In this document: piece after piece, positions 35,351-45,967 of the stretch
Numbering within the stretch: the first letter of the stretch is position 1
Layout of the letters: the number at the start of each line of letters is the position of its first letter
Assembly: GCA_025602915.1 (NCBI GenBank)
Contig: JAHLJZ010000009.1
Span: 372,001-436,000 of the forward strand
From: Paraphysoderma sedebokerense
Lineage: Eukaryota > Blastocladiomycota > Physodermatomycetes > Physodermatales > Physodermataceae
Direction: 5' to 3'
Length of the DNA stretch: 64,000 nt
Notes under the pieces: generated by a model
The model's database searches: none
Seen by the model: only the letters and a program-made list of their open reading frames with translations
What the model was told of the DNA's origin: nothing
Position numbers and translations under genes: made by a program

Positions 35351-37787
35351 ATGCAATTCCAGTCAATCGATGTAGTTATCTTTTGTGGCGCGATGCTGCT
35401 CATTTTCCTCACTGCGATTTTTGTTAGTTACAAAGAGAGACAGAAATTTCAATCACAATCCGCAGAGACTCAGTATTTCCTATCAGGCCGGAATGTATCA
35501 TGGTGGGCTATCGCCGGGAGTGTTTTTGCAGCCAACATTGGAGTGGAGCACTTCGTAAGGATTGCTTTTTATCAACCTCAAATGGTCTATCCCTTTCTTT
35601 AACTTTTAACTTATTTCAACAGGTAATGCAGGTATTTTTCGATGTTCCAAAAACAATTATTGCAATAATCTTCAATTCGCCTTATTCAGTTTGATCGCTG
35701 GGTACGAACTGACGAACTTTACAGGCAGGATCGGGTGCAGCCACTGGAATGGCAGTTAGTTTATACGAATGGACTGCTAGTTATTTGCTGTTCTTCTTGG
35801 GATGGGTCTTAAGCCCAATTTATCTTGGGTGGAGCTTAATGACCATACCGGAATTTTTTGAACGGAGGTTTAGCAAGAAATGCAGATTAGCGTTGGCCTC
35901 AATTAATATGTTGAGTTATATAATGACCAAGGTTAGTTTTTTTATTGTTTTCTTTTACTTCGCCCGTTGAATCACTGGTATGCTGACATAATCTTGCTTT
36001 TACTTAATTCTTTTCTATCAATACTACCCTTAAATGGAAACAAACCCCCAGATTTCTGCTACCATTTTTGCCGGCGCAATACTTTTGGAAACGACAATCG
36101 GCCTGGACTTGTATCTTTCCGTGGCTCTGATCGTTGGATTCACTGCTTTGTATACGATAAGTGGCGGCCTTTCAGCCGTTATCTACACTGATTGCATGCA
36201 AATGCTGATTTACACGACTGGCGGGATCATCGCCACAATCCTGGTGATGAACGAAGTCGGAGGATGGAATGGGATCAAGGAGTTTTTTGATAATAAACCG
36301 GAGTTCAAAGACTATACGCATGTGGTACGAAGCCCTTTGGATAAGGAATATGCCTGGACTGGAATGTTTATTGGACAGATGGTAAGTATTAAAAAAGTGT
36401 GATCTTGCTGGCGATGGCTCCGATAGTTAACCGGATATTTATTATTCAGATTGGATCACTATGGTATTGGACCTTAGACAATGAATTTGGTATGAGAGTT
36501 CTTTGTGCCAAAGGACTCAACAATGCAAAAGGCGGAACACTGACGGCGGTAGGGAATTTCTCCAATGATTCCGAGACATTGAAATACTCTTTAACTTCTT
36601 TTGGCAGGGCTTCCTTAAAATCCTCCCCCCATTTATGATTGTTTTGCCTGGCATGGCAACTCGCATATTTTATGAAAAATGTAAACTCGGCCAAGGTTAT
36701 GAGTCATGGTGCGAAACGAGACTGGACATAGATGTTGAAAGTAACAAAGCTTATCCCTATCTTTTAATGAAATTCTTCCCAACTGGCTTGACAGGCTTAA
36801 TGTTTGCTTCTATGGTTTGTCCGATACGGTATTCTCAGATTTATGCCCGTTAAAATGGTAATACTGATAGGTGCATTAATTTAGGCCGCATCGATGATGA
36901 GTGCCCTCAGCGCTTCATTCCATTCAGCTTCAGCTGTTTTCAGTCTGGATTTGTATCACACATTTATCAATCCACAAGCCTCTCCTCGTAAACTCGTTAA
37001 AGTTGGGCGAATGTTTACTATTTTTATCGCTATTCTTAGTATTCTCTGGTTGTTCGTAATTAAAAACCAGAATGGTCAATTGTACCAAATCATTCAGGTT
37101 TGTATTGGTTTTTCATCATTCTGGCTTCGATCCACTTACTTACTTCTTAAACTTTGTCAATATTAGAATACTCAAACGCATTTGGCTCCACCCCTCTCGA
37201 CTGTGGCCCTTCTCGGTATTTTTATAAAGCGGATAAATGGACCCGGTGCATTCGCCGGAATTATTAGCGGCTTTTTACTCGGCATGATTCAGTATATCTT
37301 CTCCCTGATCACCACTTATGATTGTGCATCCGTTAATTTAGCTTCGCCACTTACTGGTTCAGACGGTATAGGATTGAACTATTTTGTCTGCATGCATTTT
37401 AATCATTTTGCCATTTTAATTGCCTTGTTTGTGTCAATTGTGACCATTGGCGTCAGTTATTGCTATCCTCCTCCCTCAGAGCATCAGGTCCAATGGCTTG
37501 ATATATGGAAAAAGTGTTTGACTACTTCATTTCCCAACACTTCCTTGAGAACGCTAAATGGGGAAGATGAATCAGTAGAAGAAGAAGTTGTAGCCCTAGA
37601 AAATCTAAGCACCATTGGAAAGAGGAATTTGATGAAGAAAAGTGAAGCTGATATGGATTTAGAAACTTATGTTGATAAAAATGTCAGGCGGAATTTATAT
37701 ATTGATAGATTAGAGAATAGAGTTTTAAACATAGGAGCAGTTGTTATGTTGGGAACCGTAACAGCGGTCATATATTATTTTAGGTAG
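35351..37787 (+). CDS. Sodium:solute symporter (SGLT/SSF family)
   Basis: Exons: 35351-35554, 35623-35631 (9 nt), 35725-35931, 36052-36381, 36450-36548, 36608-36814, 36885-37097, 37167-37787 (1890 nt, 629 aa). Family marks in order: SWWAIAGSVFAANIGVEHF, AGSGAATG, GGLSAVIYTDCMQ, SLWYWTLDNEFGMRVLCAKG, LPPFMIVLPGMATRIFYE, FPTGLTGLMFASM, SALSASFHSASAVFSLDLY, and LAPPLSTVALLGIF. About 13-14 membrane helices are visible, including the last one at the C-terminus. Animal SGLTs couple Na+ to sugar or inositol uptake across the plasma membrane; the substrate here is not fixed. The microexon restores the three residues between HF and AGSG that the family always has. Confidence 0.92.
35623..35631 (+). 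other. 9-nt microexon (Val-Met-Gln) in the symporter
   Basis: GTAATGCAG is flanked by a TTTCAACAG acceptor and a GTATTT donor, with introns of 68 and 93 bp. It makes HF-VMQ-AGSG, the length of HF-VGL-AGTG in SGLTs. Without it the conserved helix 2 would be three residues short. Confidence 0.75.
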
Positions 37788-38097
37788 TTAAATTCGTAAA
37801 GCCATAAACGTTATGGGCTGCCCATTTTGTATAATACAATGAGTATCTTTCTATACTGTAGTGAAGACAAACTCGAAGGACGGATTTCCTTCGATTTATC
37901 CACCATTATTGACGACAAGAATAACATGTAACACGGTTTCCATTTCAAAATACTTCGAAAATGGTAGGTATTTACACTTTAATAAGCCCACTATTCCATT
38001 TTTAACATCACTTTTCGATACGCATAAATTAATTGTGGTGTTTGATTCGGTATCTTATCTGAGCGGAAAATTTTTTTCGTCATTTAGCCAAGAGACA

Positions 38098-39651
38098 TTA
38101 TCCACGAAAGCGAAAGAAAAGCAAAAATACTAACCAAACATGATTGAAATTGATTGTTAATTCTTCGCCGGGTTGTATGTCTCGTGCCGCAAAGAAAGCG
38201 ACATGAAAAAAACCTGGGGTCCGAGATTCTATGAAGACAGGATGGGTATTTAAATTTGGTGATGCCCTATGAACAACGATAATGTAATAATCAGCGTCAA
38301 TAGAGTAACCAATGACAGAAAAATTTGCATTAACATGCAAACATACGAGTGTCTCAGAAACCGAGCGATATTGCCCTGTCTTGTTGCATCGATAATGTAC
38401 TTTCTAGGATTTGCTTTACGGGAAGGCGACACCTTTTCCGGAGGCTCCGAGACATATGGATCAATCAAAGCCACATCTGGTTCGAATATGTATGTTCTGT
38501 AATGATTTATAGTCAATAAAAATCAGAATGAATTGGAAATCACAATTATTACCTTGTCAGGCGCCCGTTTTCTCGATAAGGGCCAAACTGTTGGACACTT
38601 TTCACCTCACCAAGATACTCGACAACAAAAGTCTTTTTCGGAATAAAATCTACCGTTCGAATACTCCATTTAGCTTTCTTATTTTTCCGCTGGCGTTTGA
38701 ACAATTCTACTTTTAAAGGGACACTCCTTGTTCGCTGTACCACCCTAGATGGGCAATCCGTTCCACAAGAGCAATTGTCATGACATTCGAAGATAGCGTA
38801 ACCTGGGGCCAGGCGAGGTCTTCCTTTCAGGTCATATGGAAAAACTCCATGTCTGGCTACGTTTGTACACTCACAATTAGAAACTTCTACGTCGACATAC
38901 TCGGAATCTGTATCAGACTTTATAGCATTTGGTAAACACTGTCCTTCGCAAGAACAGCCCGTCAAGAAACTAGGTGATGGCCGGTCTATATCGATGTAAA
39001 CGAAGGAATCTAGGTAGGTAAAGGGTGGAGGGAGATCATCGCCAGCGATCGTGATGTGAAAATTACTGTCTCGGCTGTTGAGGTATTCTTCTGCGAGCTT
39101 CTTCGGTTCTGAAGTGAGGATAATGTTATGTAGTTCTTTTAATTCTTTTGAAGTTTTCTTTTTCGAGGAAATCAAAGCTCTTAAAGTGGTGGGGGTGTCA
39201 TCATCGGGGGCCTGTTACATTAATTTAGAACACTATCTAAAATGTATTCGCAACATCGTTAAACACATGCCCATACCTTTTCAGGAGTTAGGCATTTCTC
39301 CTGTGCAGTATATCGATAAGCATTAGTTATCTTGAACAAACAATGACCGAAACCAAAAATGATTCACCTTTCTGTGCTTCGCAATGAACATGATGCTTTC
39401 TAACAAATCAGTACACAAAGCGGCCGTACTTCTAAAATCTGGCAATAACTTGGTCAAAAACTTGGCGTAGCCCATTTAATAGAAAATATTTAGATATTAC
39501 TCGAGGCAGGTTCCCAGGAATCGTATTCAGGACTATATCCTTCCCAATGTGTTAAGTAGTGCATCAGGCGCCGTTTACCTGTGCTATCATATTGGAGTTC
39601 AACATTTTGAATATAGTCAACTGTGTACTCCTCGTCCGAAATTGCGGACAT
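38098..39651 (-). CDS. Chromodomain + SET protein, SUV39/Clr4-like, probably catalytically impaired
   Basis: Exons: 39501-39651, 39368-39438, 39277-39300 (24 nt), 38553-39211, 38347-38496, 38098-38266 (1224 nt, 407 aa). A chromodomain is at the N-terminus (YTVDYIQNVEL, then YLTHWEGYSPEYDSWEPAS). A pre-SET region keeps the nine-Cys zinc cluster (CSCEGQC; CECT; CHDNCSCGTDC). The SET domain follows (FVVEYLGEV; DATRQGNIARFLRHS; EELTINF). The family methylates H3 Lys9 and forms heterochromatin. Here the GWG motif reads KWS, NHSC reads RHSA, and no post-SET CxCxxxxC is seen after EELTINF. It may act as a histone reader or scaffold. The protein is short for the family. Confidence 0.85.
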
Positions 39652-40540
39652 AGTGCTTTATTTGAGTTCGAAGTTCGAACAAATTGATTAAGACTCCTTG
39701 AAATCTGCGAGTTAATGCATGGAAATCATGGTTATTTCTCCGTTCAATTTCATATGACATTTGAATCAAAACGTATTGCCCCCAACCAAAACTTACTTAA
39801 AAAAAAATTTCACCTCAATCACACCCGATTAGCCAATACAGACAACTTATTTTAGCTGCAAAATTGACGATTTAAGTACGGTAGGAGCTTATCAACATGA
39901 AACCGCGGAATAGTGCTGGGCCGGTGCTGGGTCACTTCGTTGCCGCTCGATTTGAACCAAAACAGCTAATGCGTGACCAAGCGATGACGCTTCATTCTTC
40001 ATACGGAAAGCCAACATCTGCAATTTTTAGAATTCGGTATCAGTATGTATTGGTTGGTTAGAGCACTCTAATACTGTCGGCGCTGTCAGCTGCGGACGTA
40101 TTCCTTGTGCGAAGGATCGCGGGCTTATGTGCGGTAATGCAAAATCCTGTATTAACTCTCTAAGCCTGTTGTCATATCTGCATGAATTCAGTGATTACGC
40201 TCTCTGCCACTCTGGTCGGACCCATTGTATATAGGGAAGATGGAAGCCGGTTTGACAATTTGATTGGAAGAATTTACTTTGTTTATGCTATTCAGCTAGG
40301 CAAGGATAAAAAAAAACTTAAAAGTATGAATTATAAATCTGTGGGTCCCTTCAGTCTCTTCAAAGTAGTATGTAGTTTGTTTACAGGTCTGGATTCAGTG
40401 TATCCTAAGGTGAGGGAATAATATTTTTTCCGGTTGAAACCGGAACCAAAACACATTGAGTAGTTATATTATGTAAAATTGTACATGCGATAAATCTGCG
40501 CTTCTTAGTTATGAACCATTTTATCACTAGATAATGAACC
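39652..40540. other. Intergenic region with a tRNA-like remnant
   Basis: Upstream of the SET gene and downstream of desaturase 1. Holds the tRNA-like word at 40050-40130. A plus-strand frame at 40182-40421 has no support. Confidence 0.5.
40050..40130 (+). pseudogene. tRNA-like remnant (resembles tRNA-Ile), disrupted
   Basis: TTGGTTAGAGC (about 40055-40065) matches a tRNA D-arm/A box and GAAGGATCGCGGGCTTATG (about 40111-40129) resembles the variable loop and T-arm. CTAATACTG between them recalls the anticodon arm of tRNA-Ile. About 30 extra bases separate the parts and the T-stem does not pair, so it cannot be a working tRNA. Confidence 0.35.
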
Positions 40541-42213
40541 TCAATCATCTTTTTTTGTCGGTATGCCAATACCAGAGTCGTCGCCGGAATTCATTACCGC
40601 GACTCTAAATTGAGCCATCAGATTTCTGGCCGCGTTAGAGTGATCGTACACGGCCCCGTTAAACGATTTGCTTGCATCCCGACCGAAATTGGATTTCAAA
40701 AAGCCACGACCTCCAGGATGATCATCAAGGAAGTTTTCGACGTCGTAAACTATTCCATCGATTATCATGAGAGCATGATTATTTTCTAGGTTGCGAATCA
40801 ACTACAAATCGTGGAATAGTTTAGTCTCAATGAATCCATCATAACTCAGTGACCAAGAGGAAGACTTACATTCGTCACGAGTCCAACGAGGTAGATCTTC
40901 CAATGGTCTACCCCAGTTGAGGGCTTTCTTTTGCTCAGTGATCACTTTTTCCTTCATATGTAGGACACCTTTCTGGATCTCGTTGCTTGGGAAGGTTTTC
41001 AGATCATAAGTCACACCAAAAAAAGAAAGGACTTTTATGATCCACTTTGTTGGGTCGTACTGATAGTATTTGATGGCATTTCGGTAATCTGAATTGAGGG
41101 CAAGATAGGAATGAGTTCTAGTTCATCGATTTAACATTATCGGGGCTCATATATGGCTAACATACCTTGCGGAAATTCATGATGGAAGTTATGATATCCC
41201 TCACCCATTGTTGCTAAGGCCGTAAAGAAGTGATCCCGCGGTGTTCTCTTATCGTCTACAAAAAGATTATGAGGATGTGATTAGATCCGCATACAAATAA
41301 TGCCACCTACCAAATTTAGCTTCACCAAGATAGTGGGCCAGTGAATTTACGCAGAAAGTAGACTGTTGTACGACGACTAAGCGAGCGCAAGCGACATACT
41401 GTGAACGTGTTAAGTGTGGAGATCTGGACAGGGGAAACACTTCGGATGACTTACCACGTATCCTCCAATCCAATCGCCCCAACCTATGCCGGCCACTAGA
41501 GTGGGAAAAATAAAGCCCATGATAGTAGCGAGGACCTTATAGTATTTTCTTTGCCAGACAACCACAGGGTCAGCCAACAAATCTGACATGTCGATTTTTT
41601 TGAGAGCTTTTATGTTGTTTTTAAATATCAACCAGCCGATATGCGAAAAAAATAATCCTTTTTTAGCCGAATACTGTAAACCTATATGTTAGCTGGATTG
41701 AGGGAAGTCATGATTCTGATCGTAGAGTACGAACCGGGTCGTCGTCGGTGTCTGTCCATCGATGATGGGCACGGTGCCGCAGACACCACCAATAGATATC
41801 CCATTGCTATTCAAAAATGAGTCAGAAATGCATATTTCAAAAACTGTGAAAATTGGTAAAATGGTCTGGCACCATTGCCCCCGCAGAAAGAATAGCCCAA
41901 AACAGGCGATATGGTAATTTCGCTTGGTATGCCCTGTGACTCCAAAGGCGATGGTAACCGGCAGTGATTGCGAGGCCAGTAAGATAATAATATACAACCT
42001 GAGGTCGGTCGTTAGATTTCCATAGTTTTCTTCATTGATATAAGAATGACTTACGGCGGCAATTAGAGTTTTTGTTTGCAGCGGAACATACATTATTCCG
42101 TAAAGCCATACTAGGGGAGTGTACCCAATTATTATCACTTCCATCCATTTCACTCTTTTCCATAATGGCTCATTCGATGCAACATATTCAGGACCGGCTG
42201 AGGAAGTCTTCAT
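40541..42213 (-). CDS. OLE1: Delta-9 acyl-CoA desaturase with cytochrome b5 exon, copy 1
   Basis: Exons: 42055-42213, 41873-41998, 41735-41806, 41455-41673, 41311-41398, 41166-41255, 40870-41088, then a cytochrome b5 exon 40541-40801. All three di-iron His boxes are present: HRLWSH, HRAHH (before RWTDTD) and HNFHH. Four membrane helices frame them. The b5 part has HPGG and a second haem His in [10 protein letters not shown], as in fungal Ole1, where b5 supplies electrons for double-bond insertion into stearoyl/palmitoyl-CoA at the ER. The first seven exons join in phase. The visible join to the b5 exon (GAA T|GTAAGT to GTAG|TTG) is out of frame and would stop after a few codons; either another join is used or this copy ends there. 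Copy 2 lies at 45968-47668. Confidence 0.9.
40759..40975 (-). repeat. 217-bp tract identical to 46185-46401
   Basis: The tract spans the end of exon 7, the whole last intron and the start of the b5 exon of copy 1, and is base-for-base the same in copy 2, while flanking exon sequence differs at many sites. It suggests recent gene conversion. Confidence 0.85.
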
Positions 42214-43622
42214 GGCGATTTCTGCAAGTTGTGTCGGAAAATGTGGATTTACAGATTAGTTGGGCTGACAGGGGCAATTTATAGTCTCTATCATCTCGGT
42301 AAATTAGCCTTCCTTCCCGCATTGCAACGATGGAGATATCCATCGTTTATGGCGCCTGAAAATCCGTAAATTGGGCATTCTTCTCTCCTTTTTGCAAAAT
42401 CTGTCCTATGTTTTAGATAATGCGGAATAGCCACATTTCTGGCCCGTAACAGGTAGGTGTGCGCTGACGGACGTGGCTTGTTCGAGACTTGATTCCAATT
42501 AGCAGGACGGTAGCATACTTTTAGCGGTTACCGAGAATTTTCCGACAGCCTGGTATTATACACATGTTTTCAAGCCTGCGATAAGAGCAGTTTCACCTGA
42601 AATCAACGCAACTTCCAAGTTCGCTATTTCACGGAGCAATTGCTTATAGATACTCTCGTTTATTTTATGCAAAACGACTTGGATCACTCGTACAATTATA
42701 ACGGCCGCTTATCATGAAGGATTACCGGGTATTACTCGGTTACCCTTATTGTTTAATGTTGCCCAAGTGAACATCCTACACAATCTTAACGAGTTTAGTA
42801 CGGTTCACCGCTTTGACGAACATGTCAATACTCAACTAGAATCATTCATATTTGTCACTTGAGAAACAAACTCTTATTAATCTTCAACATTATTACTAGG
42901 GTCAGGTCTTCGTTGGCCAGATAGAATGATATTCAGCATTCAGCTCGAGTAAACATAATTTCATGCATGGTAAAGGGCAAATTGCTGCTTCTAAAAATAT
43001 GAACGAAATCATTCGAGTAAGTATCATCACGAGATATTGGAGTAGGCATCTAAAAATAGCATCAGTATGCTATCATATAGAGTGCTACATGGTTTTCAAC
43101 AATGTTGTGTGACCATCATTTTGTTCAATTAGCATTCATGTCGACGCAATGAGATTTTTGATTGCTCTTACGTATTGTCATTTACTCGCATGTTGTCGGT
43201 TCAACCTTTCTTCCAGAGCATGGTTTCAGCGGCTTAACGCATTTCTATTTTCGGATTTAGCCGAAGCCATGTCAACGATCGGAATATTTCAACCGGGCAT
43301 TGCGCTGTTTGTCTGTTGAGATCTGGTTGTGGCAGAGAGTGGCTTGCGTTACAATTGTTAGTGAGAATTCTAATAGTCAGTTAAATCTCATGAGTACAAT
43401 TCAATTTCTTATTATGCAAGTGTCTGCGGATGTCGTACGAAGTCATTGTGGCTGCCACAAACGGCATCTGCTCTGTAACGCTATTTGAAGCCACAATCGC
43501 GTGCACTAGGTTTAAATTGTTGTTCGCTTACAGGCGGACAATTTGAAAGTGAATAAATATCTGGACAGTCCACTGCAGGAGTAAACTTCATCCATCTTGG
43601 GCACACAGCAATAAAAATAATA
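42214..43622. other. Divergent intergenic region between desaturase 1 and the zinc-finger gene
   Basis: About 1.4 kb and AT-rich. It is the shared upstream region of a minus-strand desaturase and a plus-strand C2H2 gene. No gene, repeat or clear regulatory word seen. Confidence 0.5.
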
Positions 43623-44483
43623 ATGTCGCATAACTTTATTCCTTCTCCACCTCCATCACCGGAAGGTAGCACCGCATATACTGGCAGCGTTCATTGCAGT
43701 ACACCTTCCATCTTCCCGGATATAGCAACAACAAACTTTATTGCGAATCTCCAAATTCCTCAAAATCCCTCGTTCAATTCTGGCGTACTGACTGGGCAAT
43801 GCGTTGATACGAGCTTCTCAGTGGCACCTGAATTTTTCGCGGACCAAGCCAATTTGTTGATCACACCGTCGAATGTGATCACTCCTCTACTTCATTCGCA
43901 GTCCTTACTCCCATCTCAAAGCACTTTATCCACTCCAACCATGTATCCAGCCCATTCTGCAGGACAGATGGGACCGCTGAAGTCACGAAGCCGATCGGTG
44001 GATTCGCAGATGTTACTCCACCCTCAAGAAAAACATACTCTCGACTCTCTGGTAGATAATGTACTGTCTCAGCACAATTGCGTTATTAAGAAAGAAGGCA
44101 AGGAAGAATACAGTTGTCCGTTTTGCCAGAAAACTTTTGGGTTGAAACATAATTTAAGGGTATGCAGTGATTTCGTATCTACTTCCTTCATGAGCTGTTA
44201 ACTAAATTTTCGTCCTATATAGAGCCACATTGTTATTCACTTTGACCTTAAACCATTTCATTGCGGAGTTTGTAACGCATCATTCGTCCGTCGATGGGAC
44301 CTTAAGCGACACATGAAAAGACATTATAAAGACTACGGAATTCCAAGGAAAACTCAATCGCTTCCTGCTACTCCGACTCAGAATCCTCTAAATATTAACT
44401 TTTCGCAATTATCAACGATGCCACCGAATATAGTGAACATTCTTTTGGCTGGAGGCTTACCGAGGCTCAATCAAGGAATGTAA
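43623..44483 (+). CDS. C2H2 zinc-finger protein with two fingers
   Basis: Two exons, 43623-44159 and 44223-44483 (798 nt, 265 aa). A disordered Ser/Pro/Thr/Gln-rich N-terminal 155 residues is followed by two adjacent C2H2 fingers: CPFCQKTFGLKHNLRSHIVIH and CGVCNASFVRRWDLKRHMKRH-type spacing (C-x2-C-x12-H-x3-H in both). The intron splits finger 1. The C-terminus is short, with NIVNILLAGGLPRLNQGM. Two fingers and a disordered activation-like region are typical of fungal sequence-specific transcription factors. The target is unknown. It lies between the two desaturase copies, so it could be a leftover of the duplication or a local regulator; that is speculation. Confidence 0.88.
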
Positions 44484-44979
44484 TTAGACGATCAACGTGC
44501 TTGATATTAATTCTGGTGTAGAATATTACAATAGTAAATTAATATAAGATGTTGACATCAGATACCAGAGTTATCATAATTTAATAAACTATAATGTTCA
44601 TCAATTTTTCAGACCAAGAATCGCCTCGCATTCATGAGAGTTGACGGCAGAACTACCCCGTCAGGAAAGGACGGAATAAACGACATTCCTCGTCTCGTTC
44701 AAAGTGTGGAGCAATCTTCAATACAGATGAGTACAAACTTTGGGGCTCATTCAATCATAACAGGAGCTAGGGATACATCGGAGGTATACCGCATCTGTTG
44801 TCCTTGAGTTCATTTCACAGCGGCGTCGCGCAAATCAATACTACCATGGGATACTACAACTCCCGTACAATGAAGCATTATCTTCATAGCTTATATTGGC
44901 TTTTTCTGTGAGCTGCCTGTACTTTTAAGTTGCAGCAGTTTTCGCCGCCTATATGAGTCAACATTTGCTCAAGCAACCT
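44484..44979. other. Convergent intergenic region
   Basis: Between the 3' ends of the zinc-finger and small membrane-protein genes. No feature seen. Confidence 0.5.
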
Positions 44980-45467
44980 CTAATCCTTTTTCTTTCCTTC
45001 TGACTCTTTCTCTTTTTCCACATTATACCCCCACCAACAACAACCCACAATCAAACAATTACTTAGCAAATCCAAAGCCATGAGTTTCGTACATAACTGA
45101 TTTACAAATACATAATAATAATTGAACCCAAAAAATGGTAAAGTTGCGAGGCCGAAATACTTAAATGATTTAGAGGTCATGTTGGCGGTGCCCAAGAGGA
45201 GGCCACAAAGCATAGCCTGGGCGCCGAAACATTGAGTAAGCAATACAGGAACAGGTAAGAGCGGGGGAGACAGAAAGCTTAGAGTCAGAACTTGACGGGG
45301 AGCTGTGAAATCAGGAGTAAGTTTAGATGGGATGTAGAAGGATGGAGAGCGAGAGGATTTTGGCTGTGATTACCGAGGAGACACCAGCTGCCTAGCGTGA
45401 TGAAGTCAAAAGACAAAATAAATCGAGGTGTGACGAGAGACTTCAAATACAACTTGACCGACATCAT
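44980..45467 (-). CDS. Small multi-pass membrane protein, unknown
   Basis: Exons 45374-45467 (donor CTCG|GTAATC) and 44980-45302 (acceptor TTTCACAG|CTC) give 417 nt, 138 aa. The start is ATG 45467; the frame is open upstream but only with TTG. About four hydrophobic helices are visible (FILSFDFITLGSWCLLG; LTLSFLSPPLLPVPVLL; AMLCGLLLG; LATLPFFGFNYYYVFV; LLSNCLIVGCCWWGY), followed by a charged KEKESEGKKKD tail facing one side. I do not recognise the family. It is on the same strand as the desaturases and sits between the copies. A weaker related-looking open frame lies at 48665-48979. Confidence 0.65.
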
Positions 45468-45967
45468 TAATCTACGACTCTGCAAAGGTGGTGACAATCT
45501 TTTGAAAATTTGTCTTTGGATTGCGAGTAGACTAGCTGAGGGCACGGCCGGAGTCCTGAAGTAATTCGCCTTTGCCAAGGGCCCAAGACTCCACGCCCCA
45601 AAGCGTCAAGGGACCTGATGCATTGCGAAATATTCCATCCTGATTATTCATTACTTAGATAATTAGCATATGCACGAATATGAGACGAAATAGGTTTTGA
45701 TTTGTTATACTTTTAACCGATCAAATGTGTGTTACAGGTTCATTAAAGATGACTACGGAGTCGAGAAAAAAACATGAGCAGAATATTGTGGAGCAGATGA
45801 TGTCAAAAATCAACATATTTTTTTTTACAATTTATACAGGGCCACACAACCGATCTGGTTTCACTAAGATAATCCTCCTAAATCCAGAATGATGATATGT
45901 TTCGACAATGGATTACATTAGGTGGTAAGTATAGATTAAAATTTCAATCATTCCCTGCACTTAACCC
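45468..45967. other. Spacer between the membrane-protein gene and desaturase 2
   Basis: AT-rich, with an eight-T run at 45821-45828. No gene seen. Confidence 0.5.
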
